Positions 49,024 through 58,394 are shown, numbered from the stretch's first letter. The stretch: 64,000 nucleotides of DNA from UBA1426 sp052034085 (GCA_052034085.1 JBPOJA010000005.1:35045-99044), one strand, 5' to 3'. Translations and numbers: made by a program. Notes: generated by a model not told the origin, from the letters alone.

Positions 49024-50559
49024 CTATTTGGCATACTCTATGGCCCTGGTTTCTCTTATGACATTCACTTTAATCTGGCCCGGATACTCCAGTTCACTTT
49101 CTATCTTTTTGCTGATTTCTCTTGCGAGGAATACGATTTCCTCATCATTCATCTCTTCGGGCTTGGCCAAAATTCTTATTTCTCTCCCGGCCTGAATTGC
49201 GAAGGATTTTTCGACACCGGCAGTTGTATTGGCTATTTCTTCAAGAGTTTCCAGCCTCTTGATATAGGATTCCAGCGTCTCTCTTCTTGCGCCCGGTCTT
49301 GCTGCCGAAAGAGCATCCGCCGCAGTTACCAGCACTGCTTCAAAACTTTTTGCCTCGTAATCTCCATGATGGGCGGACATACCGTTTATTACCGCCTGGG
49401 ACTCCTTGTACTTTCTCAGGACATCTATGCCGATATCCACATGGGTTCCCTCAACTTCGTGATCCAGTGCCTTTCCTATATCGTGAAGCAGACCTGCCCG
49501 CTTAGCCACCTTAATGTCCAGTCCCAGCTCTCCGGCCATGAGTCCGGCAAGATGGGCAACTTCAATGGAGTGCTTAAGGACATTTTGCCCGTAACTTGTT
49601 CTGTACTTCAGTCTACCAAGAAGCTTGATAAGTTCGGGATGCAGATTGTGAATTCCAACTTCAAAGGTTGCCTGTTCTCCCTCTTCCTTGATGATGGTAT
49701 TGACTTCTTTTTCAGCCTTTTCCACCATCTCTTCAATTCTGGCAGGGTGAATTCTCCCGTCCACTATGAGCTTTTCCAGAGCTAATCGTGCAATTTCCCT
49801 CCTTACCGGGTCAAAACCTGAAAGTATTACTGCTTCAGGTGTATCATCAATAATAAGGTCTACTCCCGTCAGAGTTTCTATCGCCCTTATGTTTCTGCCC
49901 TCTCTGCCGATAATTCTGCCCTTCATGTCATCATTGGGCAGGTTGACAACCGATACGGTGCTTTCTGCCACATGATCAGCGGCACATCTTTGTATGGCAT
50001 TGGTTATGATTTCTTTTGCTTTTTTATCCGCTTCCTCTTTGGCTTTGCTTTCTATATCCTTAATCATAATGGATGCTTCCATTCTGATTTCTTTTTCCAC
50101 ATTTGACAGTAGCAGCTGCTTTGCTTCTTCTACGGAATAGCCTGAAATCCTTTCAAGTTCCTCAATCTGTTTTGCAATAAATCCATCCAGTTCCTGAGAT
50201 TTTTCTTGCAGCTTCAGTTCTTTTTTAGAGAGATTCTCTTCCCTTCTTTCTAGATTTTCCGTTTTTCTGTCTATTGCTTCTTCTTTTTGGATCAGCCTTT
50301 TTTCCGATTTGGATATTTCTGCTCTTCTTTCCCTTACCTCCCGCTCCACATCATTTCTTATCCTGTGAGCTTCTTCCTTGGCTTCTATGGTTATTTCCTT
50401 TTTAATTGTCGCGGATTTATTTTCCGCATCCAGTATCAGATTTTTAGCCTTTTGTTCTGCACTTCCTATGGCTTTCTCGCCAATGGTTTTTCTGAATATA
50501 TATCCAACAAGAAATCCTATCAAAAGGACTGCTATTGCGATAATTATTCGGGTTAACAT
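49024..50559 (-). CDS. rny: Ribonuclease Y
   Basis: Membrane-anchored endoribonuclease that starts bulk mRNA decay. From ATG 50559 it has 511 residues: a helix at 1-25 (TRIIIAIAVLLIGFLVGYIF), a long charged coiled coil (~30-200), a KH domain (MKGRIIGREGRNIRAIE) and an HD domain (LLHDIGKALDHEVEGTHVD) with metal His/Asp. The strong SD AAGGAGGTG lies about 16 bases before this ATG, further than normal; a GTG at 50577 overlaps the SD itself. The true start therefore deserves a check. It is divergent from rodA. Confidence 0.95.
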   Translation of the reverse strand: MLTRIIIAIAVLLIGFLVGYIFRKTIGEKAIGSAEQKAKNLILDAENKSATIKKEITIEAKEEAHRIRNDVEREVRERRAEISKSEKRLIQKEEAIDRKTENLERREENLSKKELKLQEKSQELDGFIAKQIEELERISGYSVEEAKQLLLSNVEKEIRMEASIMIKDIESKAKEEADKKAKEIITNAIQRCAADHVAESTVSVVNLPNDDMKGRIIGREGRNIRAIETLTGVDLIIDDTPEAVILSGFDPVRREIARLALEKLIVDGRIHPARIEEMVEKAEKEVNTIIKEEGEQATFEVGIHNLHPELIKLLGRLKYRTSYGQNVLKHSIEVAHLAGLMAGELGLDIKVAKRAGLLHDIGKALDHEVEGTHVDIGIDVLRKYKESQAVINGMSAHHGDYEAKSFEAVLVTAADALSAARPGARRETLESYIKRLETLEEIANTTAGVEKSFAIQAGREIRILAKPEEMNDEEIVFLAREISKKIESELEYPGQIKVNVIRETRAIEYAK

Positions 50560-50624
50560 TTCATCTATAGTAAACACCTCCTTCCCAGTGGTTTCAGCAA
50601 AATTTATCCGATTTTATTTAGATA

Positions 50625-50654
50625 TTGATATAATCACGTACATTATATTATAAT
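50625..50654 (+). promoter_or_regulatory. Sigma-A promoter of rodA
   Basis: TTGATA at 50625-50630 and TATAAT at 50649-50654 are 18 bases apart. The -10 overlaps that of the divergent rny promoter, so the two promoters probably compete. Confidence 0.65.
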
Positions 50655-50676
50655 TTAGCTGACAACATTATGTCAA
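50647..50676 (-). promoter_or_regulatory. Sigma-A promoter of rny
   Basis: The minus strand has TTGACA (50676-50671), 18 bases, TATAAT (50652-50647): both boxes are perfect. It shares bases with the rodA promoter's -10. Confidence 0.75.
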
Positions 50677-50697
50677 GAAAAAACAGGTGGGAGTAAG

Positions 50698-51810
50698 ATG
50701 GCCTATTTGCGGGATTTACTTAAAAATATAGATATATATCTGCTTTTTTTATTGCTGATTTTTGCCGGCGTAAGCATTTTAGCCATTTCCAGCACAGCCT
50801 ATGATGGCGGATTTTCTGCCAGCAGAGGGCTGAAGGTGCAGCTTGCCGCCTATGGAATCGGCTTTATTATTCTCTTTCTGATGATGTCCTTCGACTATAA
50901 AGTGCTGGAAGGCATGACCATACCTTTATACATTTTATCCGTGCTTTTTCTCCTCAGTGTTTACCTGCCTGTAATAGGGCTGGAACAGTTCGGCTCAAGA
51001 GCCTGGCTTAATCTGGGCCCGGTACACCTTCAACCGGCTGAAATTGTTAAAATCAGCTTTGTTATTCTCTTTGCCGACTATCTCTCCGGCCATCGTGAGA
51101 ATCTGCTGAACCTAAAAGGCTTCATCATCAGCGGCCTCCTGGTGCTTCCCTTCATGGCAATCATCGCCGGACTTCAGAATGACCTGGGGAATTCAATAGT
51201 AATTTTTATTATGGCCGCGGTAATGTTCTTTGTGGCAGGAGCAGATGGCAAACTCTATGCGAAGCTGGCCGGCGTCGGCGTACTGCTCATGCCCTTGTCA
51301 TATTTTTTGATGGCTGATCATCAGAAAAAACGCATAGATGCTTTCCTTAACCCAAATGATCCTTTACTGCCGGGCTTTTATCAGGTATGGCATTCAAAAA
51401 TTGCAATCGGCTCCGGTGGCCTTTTCGGAAAAGGACTTTTCCAGGGAACCCAGAAAGAACTAAAATTCCTCCCTGTAAGGGATTCGGATTTTATTTATTC
51501 TGTAATTGTTGAAGAATGGGGCTTTTTGGGCGGCGCACTGCTGATACTGATTTATGCTTTTTTCCTGATCAGAATCTTTCTTATAGCCAGCAAGGCAAAA
51601 GATCTTTTTGGCTCGCTGATAGTTACGGGCATACTGGCCATGTTCTTCTTTCAGATTTTTGAAAATATAGGAATGACCATGGGCATAATGCCTGTTACAG
51701 GCATCACACTTCCCTTTATCAGTGCCGGCGGCAGCTCCATCATAACCAACATGACGGCGGTGGGCCTGGTACTAAATGTGGGGATCAGGAGCAAGGTCAT
51801 CAACTTTTGA
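50698..51810 (+). CDS. rodA: Rod-shape SEDS glycosyltransferase RodA
   Basis: Membrane peptidoglycan polymerase of the elongasome. The 370 residues have about ten helices and the SEDS motifs GSRAWLNLGPVHLQPAE (catalytic-face Asp/Glu region), GLQNDLGNSIV, KIAIGSGGLFGKGLFQGTQ and EEWGFLG; the end is GITLPFISAGGSSI, the PFxSxGGS signature. It partners with PBP2 encoded 740 bases away in the opposite direction. Its 3' end overlaps the MinD-like gene by 39 bases, tail to tail. In many Bacillota rodA follows minD in the same direction, so it has been turned around here. Confidence 0.94.
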   Translation: MAYLRDLLKNIDIYLLFLLLIFAGVSILAISSTAYDGGFSASRGLKVQLAAYGIGFIILFLMMSFDYKVLEGMTIPLYILSVLFLLSVYLPVIGLEQFGSRAWLNLGPVHLQPAEIVKISFVILFADYLSGHRENLLNLKGFIISGLLVLPFMAIIAGLQNDLGNSIVIFIMAAVMFFVAGADGKLYAKLAGVGVLLMPLSYFLMADHQKKRIDAFLNPNDPLLPGFYQVWHSKIAIGSGGLFGKGLFQGTQKELKFLPVRDSDFIYSVIVEEWGFLGGALLILIYAFFLIRIFLIASKAKDLFGSLIVTGILAMFFFQIFENIGMTMGIMPVTGITLPFISAGGSSIITNMTAVGLVLNVGIRSKVINF

Positions 51811-52539
51811 AATAAACCGATGGGTGATTGTTTCAAGATTCTTTTTCATGCTGAGTTCAGAAGCATCCAGGCCTATTCCGGCGGAAATCGGAAGGCCTCT
51901 GTTTGCCCATTTATGCATTTCCTTACTGAATGAAATTGAACCAAGCACCGGCAAGCCCAGCAGATCTTCTGTTTCCACCCTGCCCGGAGTTAATCCTTCT
52001 GCATAAAAATCAGGAAAATCTTTGTTCAGCAGTATAAAAATCTGTTTTTTATCATTTTTTAGCAACCGTTGCTTCACTGCTTCCAAATCCCTGATTCCTC
52101 CAAATTCGGGATTCATTATCAGAAGGTATCTGTTTCCGATATTTTCAGACAGCAAAAATCCTTTGCTGTTCGCCGAAGGTGAATCTATAAGAATATAATC
52201 AAAAACTTTCTTAAGCTCATCCAGAAGTTCTGCGAAAGCCGTCGGACTTACAGGTGCCTTCCCTTCAACCTGGGGAGAGGGGATAAAATAAAGATTGGGT
52301 ATTTCCTTATGCTTAATAATAGCCTGAATGATTCGACAGGTTCCAAAGACAATATCAGCCAGGTCATATACTATTTCATTTTCCACACCAAGACGCATAT
52401 CGGAGTTTCTGGAGCCTATATTTGTATCAATCAGCAGGGTTTTATAGCCCCAATTCGCTAATATTGCGGCCATATTGGTGGCAAGTACCGTTTTGCCAAC
52501 CCCGTCTTTCGCGGATGCAAACACTAAAACTTCGCTCAT
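51772..52539 (-). CDS. MinD-like ParA-family ATPase (divergent)
   Basis: A 255-residue deviant-Walker ATPase closest to MinD. The P-loop is SAKDGVGKT (residues 9-17): both MinD lysines (K11 and K16) remain, but the usual Gly12 is Asp. The next Asp motif reads IDTNIGSRNSD, with Asn at the place of the catalytic D40 of E. coli MinD, and Walker B is YILIDSP. ENEIVYDLADIVFGTCRIIQA follows MinD in pattern. The C-terminus (ISKVDDLAPDPHI) shows no amphipathic membrane-targeting helix. minC and minE are absent beside it. It follows PBP2 by 12 bases. It could be a minimal MinD or a repurposed ATPase; I cannot tell. Confidence 0.8.
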   Translation of the reverse strand: MSEVLVFASAKDGVGKTVLATNMAAILANWGYKTLLIDTNIGSRNSDMRLGVENEIVYDLADIVFGTCRIIQAIIKHKEIPNLYFIPSPQVEGKAPVSPTAFAELLDELKKVFDYILIDSPSANSKGFLLSENIGNRYLLIMNPEFGGIRDLEAVKQRLLKNDKKQIFILLNKDFPDFYAEGLTPGRVETEDLLGLPVLGSISFSKEMHKWANRGLPISAGIGLDASELSMKKNLETITHRFISKVDDLAPDPHI

Positions 52540-52551
52540 TTTTCCCTCCTG

Positions 52552-55305
52552 CTATTCGGTAATAGATGTCTCCAGATTATATTCAATATAATCCTTATCA
52601 AGCTCAAGATATTTGCCTATAATTTCTCTTGCAACAGGTCCCGCATAACCTCCCGTCCCACCCTGGAAGAGCAGAACTGCCACTGCAATTTTTGGCTTTT
52701 CAACCGGTGCCATGGCCACAAACCATGAGAAGTTATCGTAATCATCCTTGAACCTGTCTATGCCGGCCAGGGTAAGTTTTCCTCTTGAGAGGTTCAGCAC
52801 TGCCTGCCTGGATGCGGAATTTTCTGATGTGTAAATATCGGGATATTCATCCAAAAGCCTGTACATTTCCTCCTCAACCTGTTCCCATTTTAAGGCAGAA
52901 TTGATTCTGGGCAGATATTGTTTCAGGTATTCAACCTCATCAGGCGGATGTATTTTGCCGGCTCTTTCGGCAGTACCCGTTTTTGCCGCCACGGTTACCG
53001 GGAAATGGGCAAAAAAGGCCCGGCCGCTTCCTCTGCTGCCATGGGCAACCCGCCTCATCCCTTCTATAATATCGGAAAATATTTTTTCATCCCTGACATC
53101 CATGGGAATGCCCGGTTCTCTTTTTACAGGTCCCTGGCCCTCAACAGCCCGCAAAATACTCACCTTGTTGCGGATGCCTTTGTTGCCTATGGTGGCTATG
53201 TAGTTGGCCATCTGTACAGGTGTATAGGCGTTTTCCCCCTGCCCTATTGAAATATTGAATTCATCACCCAGAGTCCATGCGGCCTGATTAAAATAGGAAA
53301 ACTTGCATAAATCTCCCACCGTTTCAACCATATCATCCCTGATGCCCAGTTTCCCAAGCCTTGCCAGCAGTTCATTCCTGCTCGGATTCTCCTCCATCCA
53401 GCCTACTATTGTGTCTATCTGTTTCATCAGCATTTCTTTATTTTTGACAACATCATCCTTAAAATACATCTCGGCCCTGCCTATCAGCACATTTCTGAGA
53501 TAGGCTTTCATGGCTGACATTTTTCTCTTTTCACTGGGCACAGGTACTACTGTCTCTGCAATTTCAATACCGGTTGGCTGACCCAGGCCATACTGCTCGG
53601 CATAGGAAGTGAGACGGTCTATATTCATTTTTTCAGTATAATTAAGTGACTTTCCCCTATAGTAGTCTTTGCCCGTGGATATGTCAAAGAAATAGTAGTT
53701 GCACGACACCTCAATTGCCTCATAAAGATTTAGATAGCCATGGGTGCTTCTGCTCATATTCCATAAAATACAACCATAGGTTCTGTTTCCCACCTTAACG
53801 GCTCCGCCGTCGCGTAGTCTGAGTTTGGGATCCAGACCGCTGTCCAGGGCCGCTGTTGCAGTTACCATTTTAAAAGTCGAGCCCGGCTGCACCGCTGTTC
53901 TTGCCGCCACATTGAACAGTGGCAGTGGTGAAAGCGGATCTCTCGGATTTTTAGATTGCAGTGAATCCCAATCTTCCTTGCTGATGCCGGTGGCAAAGAG
54001 ATTGAGATCGAAGGAAGGCTCTGAAGCCATGGCCAATACTTCTCCCGTCTCCACATCTATGGCCACTGCAGCCCCCACATTTGCATTTTTGTAAGCTTTT
54101 GAATATTTGTAGTTACCATAGGGGCTTTCAAAAGTTCCGGCAACTCTGATCTTCTCCATAGCCTGTCGCAGCGCCTCTTCTGCAGTAACCTGCAGATCCA
54201 GGTCAATTGTAAGATGTATGCTATGCCCCTTTTCAGCTTCCACTTCGTTTAAAACCCTGACCGGGTCACCGTAGGCATTGACTTCCACATGCTTTACTCC
54301 GTCTTTGCCTCTCAGAATTTCCTCAAAGGCTTTTTCCGCCCCCTCTTTGCCCACCAGATCGCTGGTGCTGTAACCTTTTTCAATATAAGCCTCTTTTTCT
54401 CTTTCAGAGATTTTTCCCAGGTAGCCTATGGCATGGGCTGCAATTTTTTCATTGGGATAATAGCGCACTGACTCCGCGACTACGTCTACAGATGGAAATT
54501 CTGTGCTCCTTTCACTGAGCGTTACTATAGTATCCTGCGATATACCTGTTGCCACGATAGCGGGCAGATAGCCCAAGTAACCCTGTGCAGATAGCTCATT
54601 TCTGACTATCATGATATTTCTGGCCTCTTCTTCCGTCAGGGCCTCATCAATACCGAAATACTTTCGAAGAGCCGCGAATGTATCCTCGGGGGAAAGGTTG
54701 AAATCCAGATAATACCTGCCTAAAAAGCCCTCTTTTTCAAGCTCCTGAAGGAATTTCATATTCCTGACGGAGATGGGGGGATATATGCTGAAGACAGATT
54801 GAAGCTGCTCCTGTGCCTCAAATCTGTCCAGATCCTCTTCAACTCCATATCGAAGTCTCAGCTCGTCAAAAGCCTGTTGTGCCGAATAATTTAGCGGCAT
54901 TTCCATTGAAGCAAGCCAGTTTTCTATTTCTCTGTCGTAGGAAAAGTACAGCCTTCCTTCCGCATCATACAAAAGTGGAAGATTATCATTGATATTTTCC
55001 CCGTTTTCCTTAAGCAAGTTAACAAGCGTATAGGCCTGACTGTTAATCTCCTGGCTTGTGTAGTTGGATCCTGTGAAAAACACAGTGAAGCTGGAATGAT
55101 TTCCTGCCAGCAGCCGGCCATAGCGGTCGAAAATTTCCCCTCTGGGGGCGGAAGTGTAAACTCTTTTTATACTTACGGATTCAGCTTTTTGCTGCCAGTC
55201 TGTTCCCTCCACCACGGTAAGCACAAAAAGCCTGAATATCAGTACAGACATCAGGATCAGCATCACTGCCAGTATCTGCTTTTTTCTCGTGTTGGATTTG
55301 ATCAT
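52552..55305 (-). CDS. mrdA: Penicillin-binding protein 2 (class B transpeptidase, elongation)
   Basis: Cross-links lateral-wall peptidoglycan with RodA. The 917 residues are long for the class, owing to large loops. One N-terminal helix (ILAVMLILMSVLIFRLFVL, residues ~11-29) is followed by the dimerisation domain (RGEIFDRYGRLLAGN) and the transpeptidase with PGSTFKMVTA (SxxK), SCNYYFF (SxN) and AAKTGTAER (KTG). A helical insert of about 100 residues (~600-700) sits within the catalytic domain. The start ATG overlaps the mreD end by 4 bases. The MinD-like gene follows. Confidence 0.94.
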   Translation of the reverse strand: MIKSNTRKKQILAVMLILMSVLIFRLFVLTVVEGTDWQQKAESVSIKRVYTSAPRGEIFDRYGRLLAGNHSSFTVFFTGSNYTSQEINSQAYTLVNLLKENGENINDNLPLLYDAEGRLYFSYDREIENWLASMEMPLNYSAQQAFDELRLRYGVEEDLDRFEAQEQLQSVFSIYPPISVRNMKFLQELEKEGFLGRYYLDFNLSPEDTFAALRKYFGIDEALTEEEARNIMIVRNELSAQGYLGYLPAIVATGISQDTIVTLSERSTEFPSVDVVAESVRYYPNEKIAAHAIGYLGKISEREKEAYIEKGYSTSDLVGKEGAEKAFEEILRGKDGVKHVEVNAYGDPVRVLNEVEAEKGHSIHLTIDLDLQVTAEEALRQAMEKIRVAGTFESPYGNYKYSKAYKNANVGAAVAIDVETGEVLAMASEPSFDLNLFATGISKEDWDSLQSKNPRDPLSPLPLFNVAARTAVQPGSTFKMVTATAALDSGLDPKLRLRDGGAVKVGNRTYGCILWNMSRSTHGYLNLYEAIEVSCNYYFFDISTGKDYYRGKSLNYTEKMNIDRLTSYAEQYGLGQPTGIEIAETVVPVPSEKRKMSAMKAYLRNVLIGRAEMYFKDDVVKNKEMLMKQIDTIVGWMEENPSRNELLARLGKLGIRDDMVETVGDLCKFSYFNQAAWTLGDEFNISIGQGENAYTPVQMANYIATIGNKGIRNKVSILRAVEGQGPVKREPGIPMDVRDEKIFSDIIEGMRRVAHGSRGSGRAFFAHFPVTVAAKTGTAERAGKIHPPDEVEYLKQYLPRINSALKWEQVEEEMYRLLDEYPDIYTSENSASRQAVLNLSRGKLTLAGIDRFKDDYDNFSWFVAMAPVEKPKIAVAVLLFQGGTGGYAGPVAREIIGKYLELDKDYIEYNLETSITE

Positions 55306-55796
55306 ATAAATTTATCTCTGTCTATGGCTATCAGCCTTCTGGCCAGCACAAAGTACAATACCAGCATTACCGCCGTGTTCATGAGCAGCAGCATGGGAAT
55401 GTGGCCGGCCATGTACATAAACGAATATGCACCTTTAAAAAGTTTAATGACTGCCCATTGCATACCGTAATACAAAACTGTCCCTACAAGGCTTATCATA
55501 AGTACGTTTATCAGCCTTTCCTTATAGAAGAAATCTTTCAGGGGCTCCATTGCCAGGACTACAACAGGCAGGATTAACGCCGAAGGGCCGGTTAAAACGG
55601 AAAAATTCACATCCAGAAGCAGGCCAAATACAGATGCAAAAACCAGAGCCGGACCAAGCTCATAATAAAAAGCGAACGCAATGCTGACACAAAGTATAAA
55701 ATTCGGGGCATGGCCTCCGATGCCGAAGCTCAGTACGAATACAGACTGCAAAATGAAGGCAGCCAAAAACCATAGAAAAATGTAGCGGGTTTTCAT
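55302..55796 (-). CDS. mreD: Rod shape-determining protein MreD
   Basis: A 164-residue membrane protein of the elongasome with about five to six helices. It has the MreD-like pattern of an N-terminal helix FLWFLAAFILQSVF, a middle GLLLDVNFSVLTGPSALI with the family's GxxxD segment, and a hydrophobic end. The sequence itself is weakly conserved. The call rests chiefly on size, helices and its place between mreC (adjacent) and PBP2 (4-base overlap). Confidence 0.88.
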   Translation of the reverse strand: MKTRYIFLWFLAAFILQSVFVLSFGIGGHAPNFILCVSIAFAFYYELGPALVFASVFGLLLDVNFSVLTGPSALILPVVVLAMEPLKDFFYKERLINVLMISLVGTVLYYGMQWAVIKLFKGAYSFMYMAGHIPMLLLMNTAVMLVLYFVLARRLIAIDRDKFI

Positions 55797-56636
55797 TTAC
55801 AGTTCCTCTAGTGCTTCCGTAATTACAATACCGAGATTCTGTATGCTGTTGAAGTCCACCGCCGGCTCTATTTCTACTTTATACAGCAAACCTCCCGAAC
55901 CTCTGGTAATACTGCCGATCTTTCCAATAGGGATCCCTTGGGGATAGATTCCTATTCCTGAGGTGATTACCAGATCTCCTTCCACCACTCCGGCGGTTTC
56001 GTCCAGCATATAACCTTCGATCCTGCCATTTCCCGCACCCTTTAAAATACCCAGAAGGCTCATGTCGCGAAAAACCTGAAAGCTAACGCTGTTATTTTCA
56101 TCAATTATAGATATTACTTTCGACCAGCCTGTGCCTGTATCAATTACTCTGCCCACAAGACCATCACCGTTTATAACTATGGAGTTTTTCTTAACTCCTT
56201 TTTCCTTACCGGCATTGACAGTAAAGATTCTGTACCAGCCGGAACCATCCATGGCTATAACGGCTCCGGCAACATAAGTGAAATTTTCTGACGGGTCAAG
56301 ATAATTCAGCGCATCATGTAATGCCCGCAGTTCCTCAAGCTGGAACTCCACCCTGGCATTTTGCATAAGCTCCTGTCTGAGCTTCTGATTTTCTTCTTCC
56401 AGGGCTTCATTGTCTCTTATCAACTCTCTGTATCGGAAGATTCCTTTAAATGCGGTAGCCAGACTTTTTTCTCCCTTGGAGACAGGTTCCTGAATAAATG
56501 AACTGATCCTTGCAAGCCCTCTACCTATCCATGAATGACTGCCGTCATGAATATAGGAGGCAACCGTCATCGACATTATTGCCAGCACAATGACTCCCAC
56601 AACAACGATTCGAAAATGCTGCCTGTACCAGTTCAT
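55797..56636 (-). CDS. mreC: Rod shape-determining protein MreC
   Basis: Scaffold of the elongasome outside the membrane, 279 residues. A single N-terminal helix (IVVVGVIVLAIMSMTVASYI) is followed by a coiled coil (ELIRDNEALEEENQKLRQEL, split by register) and a beta-rich C-terminal domain with VNAGKEKGVKKNSIVINGDG, LVGRVIDTGTGWSKV and VITSGIGIYPQGIPIG, all standard MreC motifs. It overlaps mreB by 4 bases and abuts mreD. Confidence 0.95.
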   Translation of the reverse strand: MNWYRQHFRIVVVGVIVLAIMSMTVASYIHDGSHSWIGRGLARISSFIQEPVSKGEKSLATAFKGIFRYRELIRDNEALEEENQKLRQELMQNARVEFQLEELRALHDALNYLDPSENFTYVAGAVIAMDGSGWYRIFTVNAGKEKGVKKNSIVINGDGLVGRVIDTGTGWSKVISIIDENNSVSFQVFRDMSLLGILKGAGNGRIEGYMLDETAGVVEGDLVITSGIGIYPQGIPIGKIGSITRGSGGLLYKVEIEPAVDFNSIQNLGIVITEALEEL

Positions 56637-57679
56637 TGACTGCTCCTGTACTCAATCGGTCCCATAGTATATCCTTTGAGCCTCTGAACATTTTCCAGGC
56701 TCATACCTGTCCCCTGGGCAACAGCCTCAAGCGCATTTTCCGCAACATGCACCTTAATTCCAGTGTGCTGCTCAATAAGCGTATCCAGGCCTTTCAGCAG
56801 ACCTCCTCCGCCGGCAATCGTAATGCCATTTCTGACTATATCTGCCGCCAGTTCCGGGGGGCTGTTCTCCAGTGTATTTCTTATGCCCTCTTCTATTACA
56901 CTTACTACTTCTTCCAGGGCCTTTAACATGTCTCCTGAGGACACTATTACAGATTTGGGCAAACCTGTCATCACATCTCTGCCTTTGGCTTCCATAGTTG
57001 CTTTTTCACCATCTGCTGACGGTGATGCGCATCCTATGCCAATTTTAAGGTCTTCCGCAGTCTGATCACCTATTAGGAGGTTATAATTCCGCCTCATATA
57101 AGATGTTATGGCTTCGTCCATTTCATCACCCGCAACCCTTAAGGAAATGCTGTTTACAATCCCGCCTAAGGCAATGATAGCTATATCGGATGTTCCTCCG
57201 CCTATATCTGCCACCATGTACCCTTCTGACTTGTCGACGGGTATGCCCACGCCGATGGCGGATGCCATGGGCTCATTAAGCACATAAACTTCTCTGGCGC
57301 CCATCTGTCTCAGAACTTCTTCAACGGCTCTTTTTTCCACGCCCGTAACACCCGAGGGCACGCCCACGACTATTCTTGTTCTGGTAAACAGACTTTTCCC
57401 CTGCAGGCCCTTTTCCATAAAAGCCTTAAGCATTTCCTGAGTCATCATAAAATCGGAAATTACACCATCCTGCAAGGGTCTGACAACCTTTATGTGCTGT
57501 GGCGCCCTGCCGATCATTTCTTTAGCTTCGTGACCGACGGCAATAACTTTGGAAGTCCTTTCATCCATGGCTATTACCGAAGGTTCATTCAGAACAATCC
57601 CCTTGGGCTTTTTGTAGATCAGCGTATTGGCGGTACCCAGATCTACTCCTATATCCTGTGTAAACAAACCAAAAAACAT
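56633..57679 (-). CDS. mreB: Rod shape-determining actin MreB
   Basis: Bacterial actin that guides lateral wall growth, 348 residues. Nucleotide-binding motifs are DLGTANTLIY (phosphate 1, residues ~12-21), MVADIGGGTSDIA (phosphate 2), AGDEMDEAI and TIAGGGGLLKGLD (adenosine). LFTQDIGVD at the start could include a membrane-contacting N-terminal stretch, and the last residues YRSSQ are normal. It follows radC (22 bases) and overlaps mreC, the classical Bacillota order radC-mreB-mreC-mreD. Confidence 0.96.
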   Translation of the reverse strand: MFFGLFTQDIGVDLGTANTLIYKKPKGIVLNEPSVIAMDERTSKVIAVGHEAKEMIGRAPQHIKVVRPLQDGVISDFMMTQEMLKAFMEKGLQGKSLFTRTRIVVGVPSGVTGVEKRAVEEVLRQMGAREVYVLNEPMASAIGVGIPVDKSEGYMVADIGGGTSDIAIIALGGIVNSISLRVAGDEMDEAITSYMRRNYNLLIGDQTAEDLKIGIGCASPSADGEKATMEAKGRDVMTGLPKSVIVSSGDMLKALEEVVSVIEEGIRNTLENSPPELAADIVRNGITIAGGGGLLKGLDTLIEQHTGIKVHVAENALEAVAQGTGMSLENVQRLKGYTMGPIEYRSSQ

Positions 57680-57701
57680 ATTTGCTTTCCTTTCCGTTTA
57701 G

Positions 57702-58394
57702 TTAAATTAGCATTTTTTCTTTAAGGCTGACATATTTGCCGTCACCTATGATTATGTGATCCAATAAAGGAATTCCAACCAGCTCTCCCGATTCCTTCAG
57801 TCTCCGGGTTACATCCAGATCATTCTGACTGGGCAGCGGATTGCCGCTTGGGTGATTATGCACCACAATAATTGAGGCCGCGCCTCTTCTGATAGCATTT
57901 CTGAAAACCTCTCTGGGGTGAACTATAGAGCTGTTAAGATTACCTACTGATACATCTTCTCTGGAAATTATTTCGTTTTTTGTATTCAGAAAAAGAACTT
58001 TAAAGTGTTCTTTTTTATGATAACGCATCTCTTCCATCAGCAGGTCTGCAACTTCGCCGGGGCTGCCTGCTTTGTATCTTTTTTCCCCTTCCTTGCCTGC
58101 GATTCTTCTTCCCAGTTCAATGGCGGCTATCAGTTTGCAGGCCTTGGCCTGTCCGATTCCTTCCACCGAGTACAGTTCTTCGGGTGTGCAATCGGACAGG
58201 AAGGTAATCCCATTCCCATCTTTAGCCAGCAAACTGCCTGCAAGGCTAAGGGCCGACTTTTCACGGGTTCCCGTTCCTATCAGAATGGCAAGCAGCTCTC
58301 CGTTGGAAAGGAATTCTTTTCCGTATTTCAGAAGCTTTTCACGCGGCCTTTCATCTTCCGGCAACTCTTTGATGGTAACATGATTTCTGCTCAT
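57702..58394 (-). CDS. radC: RadC/JAB-domain protein
   Basis: A 230-residue protein of the RadC family. The N-terminal helix-hairpin-helix part has LPEDERPREKLL and GIGQAKACKLIAAIELGRR; the JAB/MPN domain carries the metal motif HNHPSGNPLPSQND (His-x-His ... Asp) plus a Glu upstream. The family's biological role is not settled; the old link to DNA repair was disproved for E. coli. Its place just upstream of mreB is conserved across Bacillota. An AAGGAT site precedes the ATG. Confidence 0.93.
   Translation of the reverse strand: MSRNHVTIKELPEDERPREKLLKYGKEFLSNGELLAILIGTGTREKSALSLAGSLLAKDGNGITFLSDCTPEELYSVEGIGQAKACKLIAAIELGRRIAGKEGEKRYKAGSPGEVADLLMEEMRYHKKEHFKVLFLNTKNEIISREDVSVGNLNSSIVHPREVFRNAIRRGAASIIVVHNHPSGNPLPSQNDLDVTRRLKESGELVGIPLLDHIIIGDGKYVSLKEKMLI

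Noticed and set aside
48925..49785. Plus-strand open frame of 286 codons
   Set aside because: Antisense shadow of RNase Y and the desulfurase start; no ribosome site and low-complexity Cys/Ser/Phe-rich translation.
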